Both the position numbers and the translations under genes were made by a program. From the NCBI GenBank assembly GCA_003999685.1, contig CP021228.1, forward strand, positions 62,001 through 126,000: a stretch of 64,000 nucleotides of DNA, given 5' to 3'. Below the pieces are notes generated by a model. It was not told the DNA's origin, ran no database searches, and saw only the letters and a list, made by a program, of their open reading frames with translations. Below, in pieces: positions 35,149-47,732 of the stretch (the stretch's first letter is position 1; every line of letters starts with the position of its first letter). Source of the DNA: Taiwanofungus camphoratus (lineage: Eukaryota; Basidiomycota; Agaricomycetes; Polyporales; Taiwanofungaceae).

Positions 35149-36166
35149 TCAAAGTTGCCTGCTCGGTTCCTCAGACTGAACACAAGTGAGCATGAGACAG
35201 GCAAGAGGGACGACCATACGAGGCACTCACCGCAGTAGTCTCCAAGTGCATCTGCCTCCTAAGTTCAAGCTCAAGTGCGTTGTTTTGCCTATCCATTTCG
35301 GTCAACCTCTCTGCCTCGTCCCTGCGTCTCTGCGCCTCATCCCAGTGTCTCTCTGCCTCATCCCTGCGTCTCTCTGCCTCCTCCTTGCGTCTCTGCGCCT
35401 CATCCCTGCGTCTCTCTGCCTCCTCCCTCGCGGTGTCTATGGAGAGCATTCGCTTTCTCTCAGCGACACCATCTTCAACCCTTTGTAACTTGGCCTCGAA
35501 CTTTGGTCTGAAGCTTTGCGCTTGCTTCGTCATCTCCGGCGCTCTCATCACACGGATGAACCTGCCAAACTCTCCGGCCCTCCGTGTGTCCCTAGCTTCC
35601 ATCTGCTGCATCACATTGTCTCCAGCAATCAGACGGAACGCCAGTCCTGCAAACCAGTAGCATTGTCTTGTGGACAATTGGTACACTGGATATTCCTGTT
35701 TTAGAACCAAGCAGGCCGCAATGACCGAAGTAATAGTCACAGTCTCCGTCAAGATGTGGGGTGCAATCTTCTGGGAGTCTCTCGTCGCTGTGCTGATGTC
35801 CTCCGAAGTGTAGATCGTGATGGGATCATGTGCAAGAAGACCAGGGGAAGATGAGCTGCTGGTCAGGGACACACTTGACGAGTTCGCCGAAGGACCATCA
35901 GTGGGCATGATGGTGCATTCGATCCGCAGAACACCAATGATCCTCCCCTGGTAGCTGACTTGTGCGACAACGAATTCATGATTCGGCAGAGACCTGAGCT
36001 TCCAAAGTGTGATCTCAGAGATCACAGAGTCATAAAGCCTGGGGTCCCCGCTGACATACAGCTGCTCGAGTGTAGAGATAGAGTATGGCTTATTGCCACG
36101 ACGAGGATTTTCGTCACACGGTTCGAAGAGACGTTTGAGATGTACGGTGTCGTCAAAGGCAGACAT
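35149..36166 (-). CDS. Hypothetical protein with C-terminal charged coiled coil
   Basis: Two exons: 35231-36166 and 35149-35175, the latter adding SEEPSRQL after a clean GTGAGT donor at 35230. This gives 320 aa from the ATG at 36166; an upstream in-frame ATG at 36235 is possible. The N-terminal two thirds is globular, with YPVYQLSTRQCYWFAGL as the most distinctive block, a pattern I associate with uncharacterised basidiomycete proteins. Residues from about 225 onward form a Glu/Arg-rich helix built on seven-residue units such as EEAERRRDEAQRR, a likely coiled coil. There is no signal peptide or catalytic motif. Function unknown; oligomerisation through the coiled coil is the only inference. 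Confidence 0.65.
35312..35430 (-). repeat. Minisatellite (21-bp units) encoding the coiled coil
   Basis: About six imperfect units of the type GCCTCATCCCTGCGTCTCT (plus strand) in tandem, with a period of 21 nt, i.e. seven codons. The units code for the repeated E-A-[E/Q]-R-R-R-[D/E] segments. In-frame periodicity suggests growth by slippage under selection for helix register. Confidence 0.75.
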
Positions 36167-36619
36167 GAACGGTAGTCGTAGTCGTATATGGAGGCCAGAG
36201 AAGGGTGAACAGCCAAAAAGGTGTTTGAAGCGCATTTTCAATGGGCGGTATGAGGGTAGATATGCACCAGCTTAAACGCACAAGGGTCGTGTCATCTCGA
36301 GCATAGCTGCACAGACAATTGAACGAGGAAGGGTGGCCACATGCAATTCTCGTGTTTTCGGAGATCTCCGAGAAGCAGATATCACGACTAGTGTTGTTGG
36401 CAAAACATCGGCTTCGAGTAAACATTGTCACGTGATGGACATAACAAGGGGGCAGCACATCCCACAGGATGTAGATGACCTGTAGTGACTGCTTCACTCT
36501 TTGCTGTCTTCAACACTGGGAGAATATCTGCAATGCCTGCTCAACGGTTTGAAAAAAAAGCATAAGCTATCTCGATCTGTGTGAGTTTTGGGACCTGTTG
36601 TCTCTATCTCATCTTCCTG
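36167..36619. other. Intergenic, becoming AT-rich
   Basis: Promoter side of the coiled-coil gene; composition drops in GC toward the transposon remnant at 36.6 kb. No feature was recognised. Confidence 0.4.
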
Positions 36620-39206
36620 CATGAACAAGGTGAGCTGCAAAGTTGTATATGGTGTGAAGGCAATTGCATTTGAGAAGCAGAGGGCAGAGGAGAGAAATGC
36701 ATTGAGGGTCTCAGGTAAGTTTGTCTTTGCAACTTCTACTCTACTTTACTGATTATCTACATATAAGACTTAGTGATGAATTCCTTTGTGTTCTCTTAGA
36801 CATCCAGGGTGAGGAGCCTTTCAGTGAGCCTTAAATGGCCAATGTAGAAATTAGAGAGGATGATGGGGTGAATGATATGGAATGGAAGTCACTCTTGGAT
36901 AATTTACAAGAAGACACAGCATTTATGCATGCTATACAAGATATTGTGGGCTCAAAGTAAGTGATTATTTTACAAGGTGGAAACCACGTTGGTATAAGGA
37001 CAATTGGACTTGGCATCAGCGGCATCATAACATGAATGAAAATTGGCAACCTCTCATACCTGCACTGGTGGATGCACATCTTGCCTGGTGTTATTCTACA
37101 GAAGTCTCCTCGATAACTGACAACATTCAGACATCCATTACACCATTGTCTCCCTTTGATTTCAGTATTGATGTGCTTGATATCTACACCCTTGACTGAT
37201 GATGAGTCCTGTAGCCTCCTGGGCCCCGAATCACGATTTTAGGAGCTTTCTAATCCCCTAACTGATCATCCTATGACTCTTCTACAGCCTACAACAGGTT
37301 GGATAGGTTCCTATAATGTTCCTAACACCTTCTTTGCTTCCTAAACCCTTCTAACACTCTATGAAGTCCTGCGAAGTCACACAAGGTGCTACAAGGTTTC
37401 GAACGCTAGCCATGAAGTCCCTAACTCCTGCTAAGTCCACTATCGGACACTGCCGGCCCTCCTATACTGTTCTATTGGATCTAGGTCCTAGCTACTACAT
37501 CACTCATCCTGGACTTAGCTAATAAGTCTTAGCTAGGTCTCTCCTAGCTCTTGTGATTGCAGCTACCTCCGATAGGCTCCGAAACAGTCTGAAGTTCTGG
37601 AGGCTGGACTTAGAAAGCCTTGCGCATTCATGGGTCTCGATCCTATGCCATAAGGTTCTCCTAGGGCACATCCATATGATCCTCCACCCATTTAGGACAC
37701 CTCCTACCCCGATTAGACCAAGTCTCGCTGCTAGAAACTTCGTATGCTCTTAGCCCACTAAGATAGTTGATCACGGCGCATGGCTGCTTTCAGATAGTCA
37801 TCCCACCCTCGTGAATGAACTTGGTCACCTTTCTACCGTACGTAGTTCTCCTGTTTCAGTTTTTATTTAGTTTCTATCCTCCTCATGTTCACTTCGGAGC
37901 CCATGCGCTGTAGTACACATTTTGGACTCGTAAGGATCACTTTGCGCAAGAATAGTTTACCTCACGCTCCCCTATTTAGTCAGAGGTAGTTTACTATATA
38001 CGACAGAGACCCCTCAGTGCACACTTCTCCCTTTGGAATACAAGTTCCCCTGTAGCTCCAATCTCAGAAAGTGCTGTGAGTACAACCTTAGGAACGGTCC
38101 TAGGCCCCTAAGTCTCCACCTCAGCTCTGTTACAGTATCTTTGAACTACATCTACGCTCACAATATGTCTACGAACCACGCCTATGCTTCCTGAACTACG
38201 CACTACGATCCACGAAGTCACCATGACTTCGCATCCTTCAGCACCTCTTATAGCACCTACCCGGTGGGCCTCCGCTTTAGTTATACCCTTAGGCTCACAT
38301 TGCATCATTCCTACGTCCTATGAATAACCCTACGACTCTTCTATAGCCTTCATTTCAGATCATAGTACATCTCCCTATGTCCTCATACTCTCCGACCTAC
38401 ACCTCGAAGTCAGCAAACACTTCGGAGCATCCAGCAACTGCATTCCCCTGTCCCTATTCCAAGTATTAGCTCTCCAAACCATCTGACCTCTTCTACTGGT
38501 CTCCTACACTAGCCAAATCTCGCCCGCCTCACTTTAACAAGCCTCGAAGCCTTATGCCCTTTAGCTAACTCTAGTTAAAGACTTCACAGCAGTCTCGTAC
38601 CATTGGTCAATTAATTGAAGCTATATTCCATTGGCCTATTGTCCCCTAACTCCATACAGCCTACGAAGTCAGCTCGTGCGCTTTAGCTAGAACTTCGAAG
38701 GACTTCGCAGAACTTCAGAGGACTTTGCGCACTTCGGAGAGCCTCACAAGGCCTTAGGGATCGTATAGCACTTAGGAACAAGATCCTGTTGTGCAGGACC
38801 TTTGACCCCTTACTCCCTTACTTACAAAAACAAGACATACAGGTCTCCCGGTACCATACAGGTTGTAGCTCCTCCCCTCACTTCCCCACAGTACACACAC
38901 TATCTTTTAGCCACATTGCAGAGCACTTTCTAGGTACCAGGGTTCCCTAGGTTGTATCACCGATTGGTGCAGATCTCATGCACAGTTGAGACCACATCAT
39001 CAGCAGTAGCTCTCATCAAGCAAGGTTATCTTAGTGTCACTCTATTATCTTCTTCCCTTGCAATTTCACTTCAAATGCTGAAACTGTTCCACTGTCTTTG
39101 TCTTTTCAAGCTATCATTCAGCAATGAAGCATTTGACAAACTTCTGTGTCACTACTACATTGTGAGTATACAAGCTTTTGAAATGGTCTACTCAGTTGAT
39201 AAGTAA
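36620..39206 (+). mobile_element. KDZ-type (Kyakuja-Dileera-Zisupton) DNA transposase fragment, split by an LTR
   Basis: Two coding-like pieces flank the LTR at 37200-38959. The left piece (to 37199) reads ENWQPLIPALVDAHLAWCY and then FDFSIDVLDIYTL. The right piece (38960-39206) reads SAVALIKQGYLSV, SLAISLQMLKLF and FSNEAFDKLLC. These match the N-terminal pattern of KDZ transposases (pLvDAyL, VxLixxGYL, aisLrtLeLyrrl) common in agaricomycetes. The DDE core and the cysteine-rich regions are not present, and the 5' end at 36,620 is approximate. It is a dead fragment of a DNA transposon, older than the LTR that cut it. Confidence 0.65.
37200..38959 (+). mobile_element. Solo LTR, Gypsy family A (long form)
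   Basis: 1,760 bp from TGATGAGTCC to GTATCA. Flanked by CTGA (37196-37199) and CCGA (38960-38963), a 4-bp target duplication with one CpG-to-TpG change. It has many more C/T and G/A differences than the other copies, so it looks like one of the older insertions. Confidence 0.85.
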
Positions 39207-39525
39207 ATACATAGATCCTCTTTTATTGTCATTATCGCATCATCCTGGCTGATACGTTTGAGGTGTATCTCACAATCACGCTGATAGAAGCCAGGCCCTT
39301 CTAGGCCTCGTGGAGTGCCCTCACTTGACTCTAGGACCTTAGTCATGGCTTTAACACCACTCAACGCGTCCGATACTGCCTGAAAAGCCACCATGGGACT
39401 CTTCAATAGCTTCAAATCATGCCACAGCCACTCCACCAATTCTGGTCTGATGTTTTGGTGCACAGTTCTCTTTATGCACAATGCACCACACGCAGTCACC
39501 ACTCAAGGTCCTCGCACATGACCAG
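39207..39525. other. Unassigned 0.3-kb spacer
   Basis: Follows the KDZ fragment. A minus-strand open frame (39,188-39,502) has no recognised domain. Confidence 0.35.
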
Positions 39526-42500
39526 TGATACAACCTAGGGGATCCTGGTACCTAGGGAGTGCTCCGTTGATAGGTCCGGTACGACTCCATGCCCCAAATT
39601 TGCGTATTTTTGGTCTCCCGCCTCTTTCTCGGAATGTACTGCTGAGTTTTTGAAGTCTGAATGTTGTGACAAGGACAGAGAGCTCTATTCAATCACTAGG
39701 GAGTGCTCTAACTCGGCAGACAGTCGTGCTGTATGTGTCTACTCACGCCTTGGCAATCCGGCCTTCCTATCTGAGAAGAATAATGGGATTTCTGATGATA
39801 AAAGGTCTGTCTGACACTTCGGAAGCCCTATTGAAGAGAAGTAGTCCCTCACGCTCTAGAATGCACACCTGCTGCCTCACCTAGCATCCTCCTGACCTCT
39901 GATGACTCTGGGCCTTTGGTTGAGATCAACCGAGAAAAGCCACTTTGGTTTTCGGTCTTCAGTCCTCGGTTCTGGTCCTCGGTTCCTTGGTCCGGAATCC
40001 CGGCCTCTTGTTCAAGACGTCCATATGATCCCTTGGTATGACCTAGACCACCTACGCATCAGCTTGATGGTTCAACACTCTTAGATCCCTGTTCCCCCCC
40101 CCCAAGGCCTGGTTAGATAGCCCACCTTCCATATGACAATTTCTAGATAAGCATCCCTCACCTTGTGCCATTCCCCCGTAACCTTTCTACTGCATTCAGT
40201 GGCTGTGTTTCATGTCCTACTTCAGTTTAGCTCCTCATATGGTACGTGGATCGGATCTGAGATTTTACAATTTTCGGTTTGTTTTCGGTTTCTCCAGTTT
40301 TATTTTGCGTAAGATACTTTGACACCACGGACCCCTTATGTAGTCTCCTGTACCTACCAGATGACAGAGAAGATACGCGCTCCCATCTTGTCTCGCAGAA
40401 TCTACAGACTTGTCTCCCAGAGTTCAGATTTGGGTCTCCCCTGCTCTAAGGCTTCCCTACAGTCTGACAAGATTCCTCTCCCTCATATCTATGCCTATCG
40501 CCAGTCAGCAGTTCTATTATGTCATATATCGCAGCAGTTCTACGTTGCCTACGTCCTACGTTCTCGAAGTTGGAGTAACTTCGGTCTGAGTAACCATCCT
40601 CCTCCTCCTCCTTATCCAGTGTGCCTTTGCCCTCATTATACCCCATAGGCACGTGTTGCGCACAGTCTAGTCTATCAGTCATCACCTACACCAGCCCTAC
40701 GCACCATTCCTACGACATCAGCCCTCAGCAGTATCCTCTATCCTGATTACATCGGTTTTCGGTTTATCTTTCAGTTCTCAGTTTACTACCAGTACGCCCT
40801 CAGTTCCTTCGACTCCTTTGCACCTGGCTGGCATTCGACCAGCCCACTGCCATTGGATTAGAAGACCACGCTCCTACCTTCCTGGGACTGCCCGCACCTT
40901 GGCATAAGATCCTGTTGTGCAGGATTCATTGGCCCCTTACTCCTCTGCACACACTAGACTTTTAGGCCCCTGACAGTGGTCTAGGTAGTTTCTCTGTCAT
41001 GTCCCTTCACTTACCTTTCCCTCTGATACCCTTCACAGGTACCCCACCGCTTTAGCTCACTCCCTACTCATTGGGACATGTCGGACCTACTCCCTAGATT
41101 CATCCCCTCAGTTCAGGACTCCCTAGGTTGTATCACCGTAATGTGGCTAAGAGGTAATGTGTGAACTGTGAGAATGTGAGGGGAGGAGCTACAACCTGTA
41201 TGATACCAGAAAACCTGTATGTCTTGTTTTATATAAGCAAGGGAGTAAGGGGCCAAGGGTCCTGTGTGACAGGATCTTGTTCCTAAGTGCTAGACGATCC
41301 CTAAGGCCTTGCTAGACCCTCTGAAGTGTGCGAAGTCCTTTGAAGTTTTAGCTAAAGTGCATGAGCTGACTTCATAGGCTGTGTAGAGTTAGGGAGTAAT
41401 AAGCCAATAGAATATAGCTTTAACTAGGCGACAAATGGTATGAGACTGCTGTGAAATCTTTAACTAGAGTTAGCTAAAAGGTGTAGTGTTTCGAAGCTTG
41501 TTAGCGTGAGGTGTGCAAGATTTGGCTAGCGTAGGAGACCTGTAGAAGAGATCAGATGGTTCGGGGAGCTAAGACTTGGAATAGGGACGGGGGAATGAGG
41601 TTGCTGGAAGTTCTGAAGTGTTTGTTGACTTTGAGGCGTAGGTCAGAGAGTACGAGGGCGCAGAGAGATGTACTATGACCTAAAATGAAGGCTATAGGAG
41701 AGTCGTAGGGCTATTCGTAGGATGTAGGGATGATGCAACGTGAGCCTAAGGGTATAACTAAGGTGGAGGCCCGCTGGATAGGTGCTATAAGATGTGCTGA
41801 AGAGTGCAAAGTCACAGCAGCTTCATGGATCGTAGTGCGTAGTTTGAGGAGTGTAGACATAGTTCGTAGATATATTGTGAGCGTAAACATAGTTCAAAGA
41901 TACTGAAATGGAGCTGGGGTGGAGACTTAGGGGCTTAGGACCGTTTCTAAGGTGGTACTCGTGGCACTTTTCTGAGATTGGAGCTACAGGGGAACTTGTA
42001 TTCCAAAGGGAGAAGCGTGCACTGAGGGGTCTCTCTTGTACATAGTAAACTATCTCTGACTAAATAGGGGAGCGTGAGGTGAACTATTCTTGCGCGAAGT
42101 CCTTATAAGTTCAAAATGTGAACTAAAGTGCATGGGCTCCAAAGTGAACACGAGGGGGATAGAAACTAAATAGGAACTGAAACAGGGGAACTACGTATGG
42201 TAGAAAGGTGACCAAGTCCATCCATGAGGGCGGAATGACTATCTGAGAGCAGCCATGTGCCATGATCAACTATCTTAGTGGGCTAAGAGCATACGAAGTT
42301 TCTAGCAGCGGGACTCAGCCTAATCGGGGTAGGAGATGTCCTAAATTGGTGGAGGATCATATGGATGTGCCATAGGAGGACCTTATGGCATAGGATCGAG
42401 ATCCAGAGGGTGTGCAAGGCTTCCTAAGTCCAGCCTTCAGAACTTCGGACCATTTTGGAGCCTATCGGAGATGGGTGCAATCACAAGAGCTAGGAGAGAC

Positions 42501-42837
42501 TTAGCTAAGACTTCTTAGCTAAACTTGGGATGAGTGACATAGTAGCTGGGGCCTAGATCCAATAGAACAGTATGGGAGGGCCAGCAGTGTCTGATAGTGG
42601 ACTTAGCAAGAGTTAGGGACTTCGTGGCTAGCATTCAAAACCTCGTAGCACCTCATGCAACTTCACAGGACTTCATAGAGTGTTAGAAGGGTTTAGGAAG
42701 CAAAGAAGGTGTTAGGAACATTATAGAAACCTATCCCACCTGTCATAGGCTGTAGAAGAGTCATAGGATGGTCTATTAGAGGATTAGAAAGCTCCTAAAA
42801 TCGTGATTCAGGGCCCAGAAGGCTACAGGACTCATCA
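39526..42837 (-). mobile_element. Inverted LTR of Gypsy family A, interrupted by a second LTR
   Basis: The reverse complement of the LTR starts at 39526 (TGATAC...) and is split after 42 bp by another LTR (39568-41135). It resumes at 41136 and ends CTCATCA at 42837. Heavy C/T divergence suggests an old copy. Confidence 0.85.
39568..41135 (+). mobile_element. Solo LTR of a second Gypsy family (family B)
   Basis: 1,568 bp, TGATAGGTCC to GTTGTATCA. Its end resembles family A but the body is different. It is flanked by CCGT on both sides (39564-39567 and 41136-41139), a clean 4-bp target duplication, and lies inside the inverted family-A LTR. It is therefore younger than that copy. Confidence 0.8.
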
Positions 42838-44052
42838 CCGTGTTCTACTGCATCTTTCTGTCTTCGCCTACATTCAAAGAGTTGTGTCTACAATCCGCCT
42901 TCTACAGTCTCTTGAAGGGTTGTGTCTCGTCTGTCTTTGACCATCGTTGAAGGGTTGCGCTTAGTCTTACATCTGCCTTCGAGTCACATCAAAGGGTTGC
43001 ATTCACAAAAACATCTCTACTCAACCTCCCCTTAGTACAATACAGCATAGTAGCACATCGAAGCTACATCAAGCAGTTGCGACACACATTGTAGGTCATC
43101 AAAGACCTTTGTAGACATCTCTCGACTCATTTGAGATTGGGAACCCTTTGCTGCTGACTCTCCCCTGCACACTAACTAGTACTATAGCTTTCCAGCTTCT
43201 CTAAGTCATACCCAGTAAGGGGTTGGAGTGTTATAGTGCGTATCAACGGGGTTCCACAAAGGTCAGCAGGTTTGGCTAGACTCACGAAACCTAAAGCTGC
43301 TGTACCCATCCAGGAAGCTGGCCCCTAGGTGAGAAGGTCCTTTCCGAGTCACAAAAGTACTAGGTCCAGTCTCTTACAGACTAAAACTCCCTGACTCATA
43401 GTGAATACACCCGGTCTTTCATGCCACTCTTCTCTCACCCTACTCAGAAACAGAGATCCATGGGCCTAACTACATGAGGCCACCCCTGGAGCTTATTGAA
43501 GGAGAAGATAACTACAAAGTAGAAGCCATCATTGGACATTGGGAGAACTTACGGAGAAACCGCTGTGAGTATAGGGTTAGGTGGAAAGGCTACTTATCAG
43601 CTGACAATTCATGGAAACCAGAAACCAACCTAACTGGAACTGCAGATGAGACCCTGGAAGCATATAAGCAGAGAAAGAACCTGAGTTAAGTCAGTTCGCA
43701 ACCTTATCCTCTCAAACTACTACTCGCAATGCCCCATCAGTTCAACCAAGCTGCCCACGCCCGAGCTCGAGCAAACACCCAAGCCTTCAGAGATAGCTGA
43801 AGGGCAACCCGTGCCTCCACCTTGGGATCCTCTTCCACCACACCATCCTCTCCACCTACCCCAAATGTGTGACACATCATCTCAGCGGCCCACTTCTGCA
43901 ACCCCCCACCTGAGAAAGGAGCTCTCCCAAACCCCACTGACATCCTCTATCAACCCCAAAATATCTACGACTGTGACCCCATGCTGATGGACCTGCTCCA
44001 AACCCGAGCTTCAAACATCACCCACCTCATCCTCACCCAACCCTGCACCCGT
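42838..44052 (+). mobile_element. 3' remnant of a chromovirus (Ty3/Gypsy)
   Basis: Contains the end of an integrase region (around 43,255-43,470, with a GPNYMRPPLELI-type block), a chromodomain, and a degenerate tail. It lies between two inverted family-A LTRs. A series of imperfect TTGAAGGGTTG-like units occurs at about 42,870-43,085. Broken fossil; the body of the element is missing. Confidence 0.7.
43474..43689 (+). other. Chromodomain segment of the chromovirus remnant
   Basis: Reads VEAIIGHWENLRRNRCEY followed by RVRWKGY, then W(K)PETNL, the classic chromodomain pattern at the C terminus of chromoviral integrases. In this family it directs insertion to chromatin. Fossil. Confidence 0.75.
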
Positions 44053-44818
44053 TGATACGACCTAGGGGACCCTGGTACCTAGGGAGTGCTCCGCAACGTG
44101 GCTGTGGGGTAGTGTGATAACTGTGAGGATGTGTGGGTAGGAGCTACAACCTGTATGATATCGGGAAACCTGTATGTCTTGTTTTTGTAAGTAGGGGAGT
44201 AAGGGGTCAAGGGTCCTGCACAACAGGATCTTGTTCCTAAGTGTTATACGATCCCTAAGGCCTTGCGAGGCCCTCTGAAGTACGCAAAGTCCTTCGAGAT
44301 TCTGCGAAGTCCTTCGAAGTTTTTAGCTAAATCGCGCGAGCTGACTTCGTAGGCTGTATAGAGTTAGGGAGCAATAAGCCAATGGACTATAATTTCTACT
44401 AAGCGGCAGAGGGTACGAGACTGCTGCGAAGTCCTTTTAGCTAGAGTTAGCTAAAGGGCGTAAGGCTTAGAGGTTTGTTAGAGCGAGGTGGGCGAGGTTT
44501 GGCTAGCGTAGGAGACTTGTAGGAGAGGTCAGATGGTTCAGAGAGCTAATACTTGGAATAGGAATGGGGGAACGAGGTTGCTGGAAGCTCTGAAGTGTCT
44601 GATGACTTGGAGGTGTGGGTCGGAGAGTTCGAGGGCGTAGAGGGAGGTGCTATAGCCCGAAATGAAAGCTATGGGAGAGTCGTAGGGTTATTTGTAGGAC
44701 GCAGGAATGACGCAATGTGAGCCTAAAGGTATAACTAAGGCGGAGGCCCACCGGATAGGTGCTATAAGAGGTGCTGAAGGGCGCAAAGTCACGGCGACTT
44801 CGTAGATCGTAGTGCGTA
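44053..44818 (-). mobile_element. Inverted family-A LTR fragment
   Basis: Begins TGATACGACC, preceded by CCGT (44049-44052), and stops where the LTR of the next chromovirus begins (44819). Only the 3' half of the LTR is present. Confidence 0.8.
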
Positions 44819-45389
44819 TGTTACAAGGTGGTAATGGTGCGAACATACATTTTCGTTTCTCTTCACTATACCGGACTAGCGGGTCGTGTACACTTACAAT
44901 CATCACCATTATTCCTGACGGGCTGACCGTCACCTGCTTAGTTATGGACTGTTCCTCAGGAGGGACCACTCGGGCCTCTGACTTATGGACGCTTAGGTGC
45001 TGGTACCCATGGGAGCGAGGGCTGGCTTGCCCTAAGCCCACCATAGTACTTAAGGGGTTGGCTCACTGCGGAGCACCCCAATCTTGTCCTCCTTAGTTAC
45101 ACTGTGTACTTTGGTGCCATCGTTACCATTTGTACTTTACAACTGGGCTTAGGCCCCTATACCTTCGTCTATTCAACGGGTCGCCTTAGACCATCTAAAT
45201 CCTTGTGACTACACTAGGATTTAGGCTGTGACTTAGCCCGCAACTCTCTCGAGACCGTTGGGCTAGCGGTTGAAGACTTAGATGTGTACTCATCGTCAGC
45301 CAGGCTGACTCCTCGTTTACACTTCACGCCTGACTACTCAACGACCCCCCGTCACGGTAGTCACCTACGGGCGTAGACCCCCCATAACA
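44819..45389 (+). repeat. 5' LTR of the family-C element
   Basis: 571 bp bounded by TGTTACA and CATAACA (TGTTA...TAACA terminal inverted repeat). Confidence 0.7.
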
Positions 45390-45592
45390 TTAGGACAAGA
45401 TTTCCTACAAACTCTATCTCAGGATAGCGAATTAGAACGCGAACAAGCGGAAGAAATCGGACCCTCACCAACGTCCTCATAGGAAGGATTGGGTAAGACC
45501 AGTGTCTCTATTGGAAGGGACTGGCAGAAGGATCACTTGACTACAAGTGCGCACCATCAGTGTTGAGTTAAAGGGTAGAAAACACCGGAAAG

Positions 45593-46051
45593 ATGGAGAA
45601 GTTCCTGGTGATAGTCTGGAGAGCTATCACCTGGCGAAGAAAATTGAAGGAAGGAAGGGAGGAAGACCACATACCCCGACCAGAAACAACAGAAGAAGCA
45701 GCCCTAGGGATCCCCTGGGATGGACCGCTTACCCCAAGCGACAACGACCTCGGACTTTCTCAGCCCTCCACTGAAGCCCTCGAACAGGGGCAGAGAGGCA
45801 CAGGCTCCAGGCAAGGACACCAACACAACTACCCCAATACAGCTCTGACACCTTATCACTGGAAGAAGAGGAGCTGCTACCGATGCAGGAAGCCAGGACA
45901 CTTGGTCAAGGCATGCCTGGAGCCCAGGAAAATCAGAAAGGAAGGACATAGAGATGTGGCCCTAGGGGAAGCTGACGATGAACACAATAATCCACACAAA
46001 AGCGAACCCAGACTTCCACAACCTTCCAATGATGCCGGGAGAGACAGATAA
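45593..46051 (+). other. gag 3' part with CCHC zinc knuckle (family C)
   Basis: CYRCRKPGHLVKAC fits C-x2-C-x4-H-x4-C, the nucleic-acid-binding knuckle of Gag nucleocapsid. Fossil segment. Confidence 0.75.
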
Positions 46052-46090
46052 CTGGAACTGCACCACTCGTCAAACTCAGATGACTTCGCC

Positions 46091-47674
46091 TTGGAGGAAA
46101 CCCAGTCATATCCGGTCCCACCAGCAGACTACTGGAGCAGTGAAGAAACGGAGGAATCCTTAGGAACATCCACCATAGAGTCCATTGAACAGAAATGGTT
46201 CCCTCATTTTAAACACTTCACTGATGCCCCAGGAGGAGAATCAATGGCTGAAGGCACAGGAAAACCTGCGCAAAGAAACTTGGACAAGCCAAAGACCAGT
46301 AAGGACCCGACCATCTCAATGGGGGCCACAATCACAGGATATCGGAAAGGAACCACTCTGTATGTAGAGGGTTATGTCGTCGCAGGGAAAAAGGCCATCG
46401 CTGTGAGACCACTAATCGATAGTGGAGCCGATGCCAACCTCATACACCCTGACCTTGTGGAACGATGGGGACTGCCCACACAACCGCTACCTCGGAAGGT
46501 ACGAAGTACGACCATTGATGGGACCCCCAACAGGGGTGGACCGATTACCCATCGAGTTGAAGGGAGCATATGGCTTGAAGGGTATGACATATCCACAAAC
46601 TTCTATGTATTGGACATCGGGGACCTCGAAGTAGTGCTGGGCAACCCTTGGTTGATTCAAGTCAACCCGCAGATCGATTGGCCAAAAGGGACCCTCACGG
46701 TTGACCCGGACAGGATTAAGGAATGGCAGGGGTACTATGCTTGGATCATGGACCAGCCTACCACAGACAGCATCCCATTGTGCCAAGCCTCTGCACACGA
46801 GGATGATGACGAGCTAGAAACCATCCTATGTGCTTATACAAGGGGAGAAGGGGTTTTAGGCATGTTCAATGATCAACCGGAACCCCTATTCGATGAAATG
46901 GGCCTGCTGCAGCCACCCAAGAAGTCTCAACCATCGTTAGATCGGAACAGCCATGTAAAGGGCTCAAAACGGTTCATAGCCACCGCCAGGCAGACAAGCG
47001 CACCACTGACACCCCCTGAGGAGGGGCCACAGATTGAAGACCTGGTGCCTGAGTACTTGCTCGACTACTGGGACCGCTTTGAAAAGGCAGCCGCTGCTCG
47101 ATTCCCTGATTCAAGACCATGGGACCACGCTGTGGAGACAAAGCCTAACTTTGTACCTAGGAAGTGCGGGGTAATTGCATTATCCCTGGCTGAACAAGCG
47201 GAGATGGATAAGTTCCTTGACGAGAACCTGGCGAAAGGATATCTATGGGACTCGAAGTCACTCATGGCCTCCCCAGCATTCTTTGTGGCAAAAAAGGATG
47301 GTACACTCAGGCCCTGTCAGGATTACCGATACCTCAACAACAGCACGGTAAAAGATGCGTACCCACTTCCACTCATTGGAGAGCTCATCGACAACCTGCA
47401 AAAGGCAACCATATTCACGAAGCTGGACCTCCGAAATGGCTACAACAATGTACGCATCAGGGAGGGTGACCAGTGGAAGGGAGCGTTCATGGTGAATCAC
47501 CACAAAACCAAGAAGCTAGTTGAACCAACAGTAATATTCTTTGGCATGTGCAATGCCCCGGCCACCTTCCAGTGGCTTATGAATGATGGGTTTCAAGACA
47601 TGCTCGCGGAAGGATGGTTAGCCATTTACATGGACGACATCCTGATCTACTCCGATGATGCTACTATCCACTGA
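46091..47674 (+). other. Protease and reverse transcriptase region (family C)
   Basis: The protease active-site block PLIDSGADANLIHPDLV precedes an RT with KKDGTLRPCQDYR, LDLRNGYNNVRI and the catalytic YMDDIL motif. The order is typical of Ty3/Gypsy pol. Fossil. Confidence 0.85.
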
Positions 47675-47732
47675 GAACGGACACGCCGGGTACTGCAACG
47701 CTTGCAGGAGATGGACCTCTTTGTGAAACCGG

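Larger units (their letters stand above)
44819..47732 (+). mobile_element. Chromovirus-like Gypsy element (family C), 5' part only
   Basis: Inserted into the inverted family-A LTR at 44818. Parts in order: 5' LTR, a shortened gag with a zinc knuckle, protease and reverse transcriptase. It is cut at 47,732 by the 12.2-kb family-A element. RNase H, integrase and the 3' LTR are not seen downstream in this window. Broken, with a few breaks besides the insertion. Confidence 0.8.

Noticed and set aside
35275-35660. Plus-strand Ser/Pro/Leu-rich open frames
   Set aside because: They are the antisense of the minisatellite-coded coiled coil.
39188-39502. Minus-strand open frame between LTRs
   Set aside because: About 104 codons with no known motif in a transposon-rich stretch; left as unassigned spacer.
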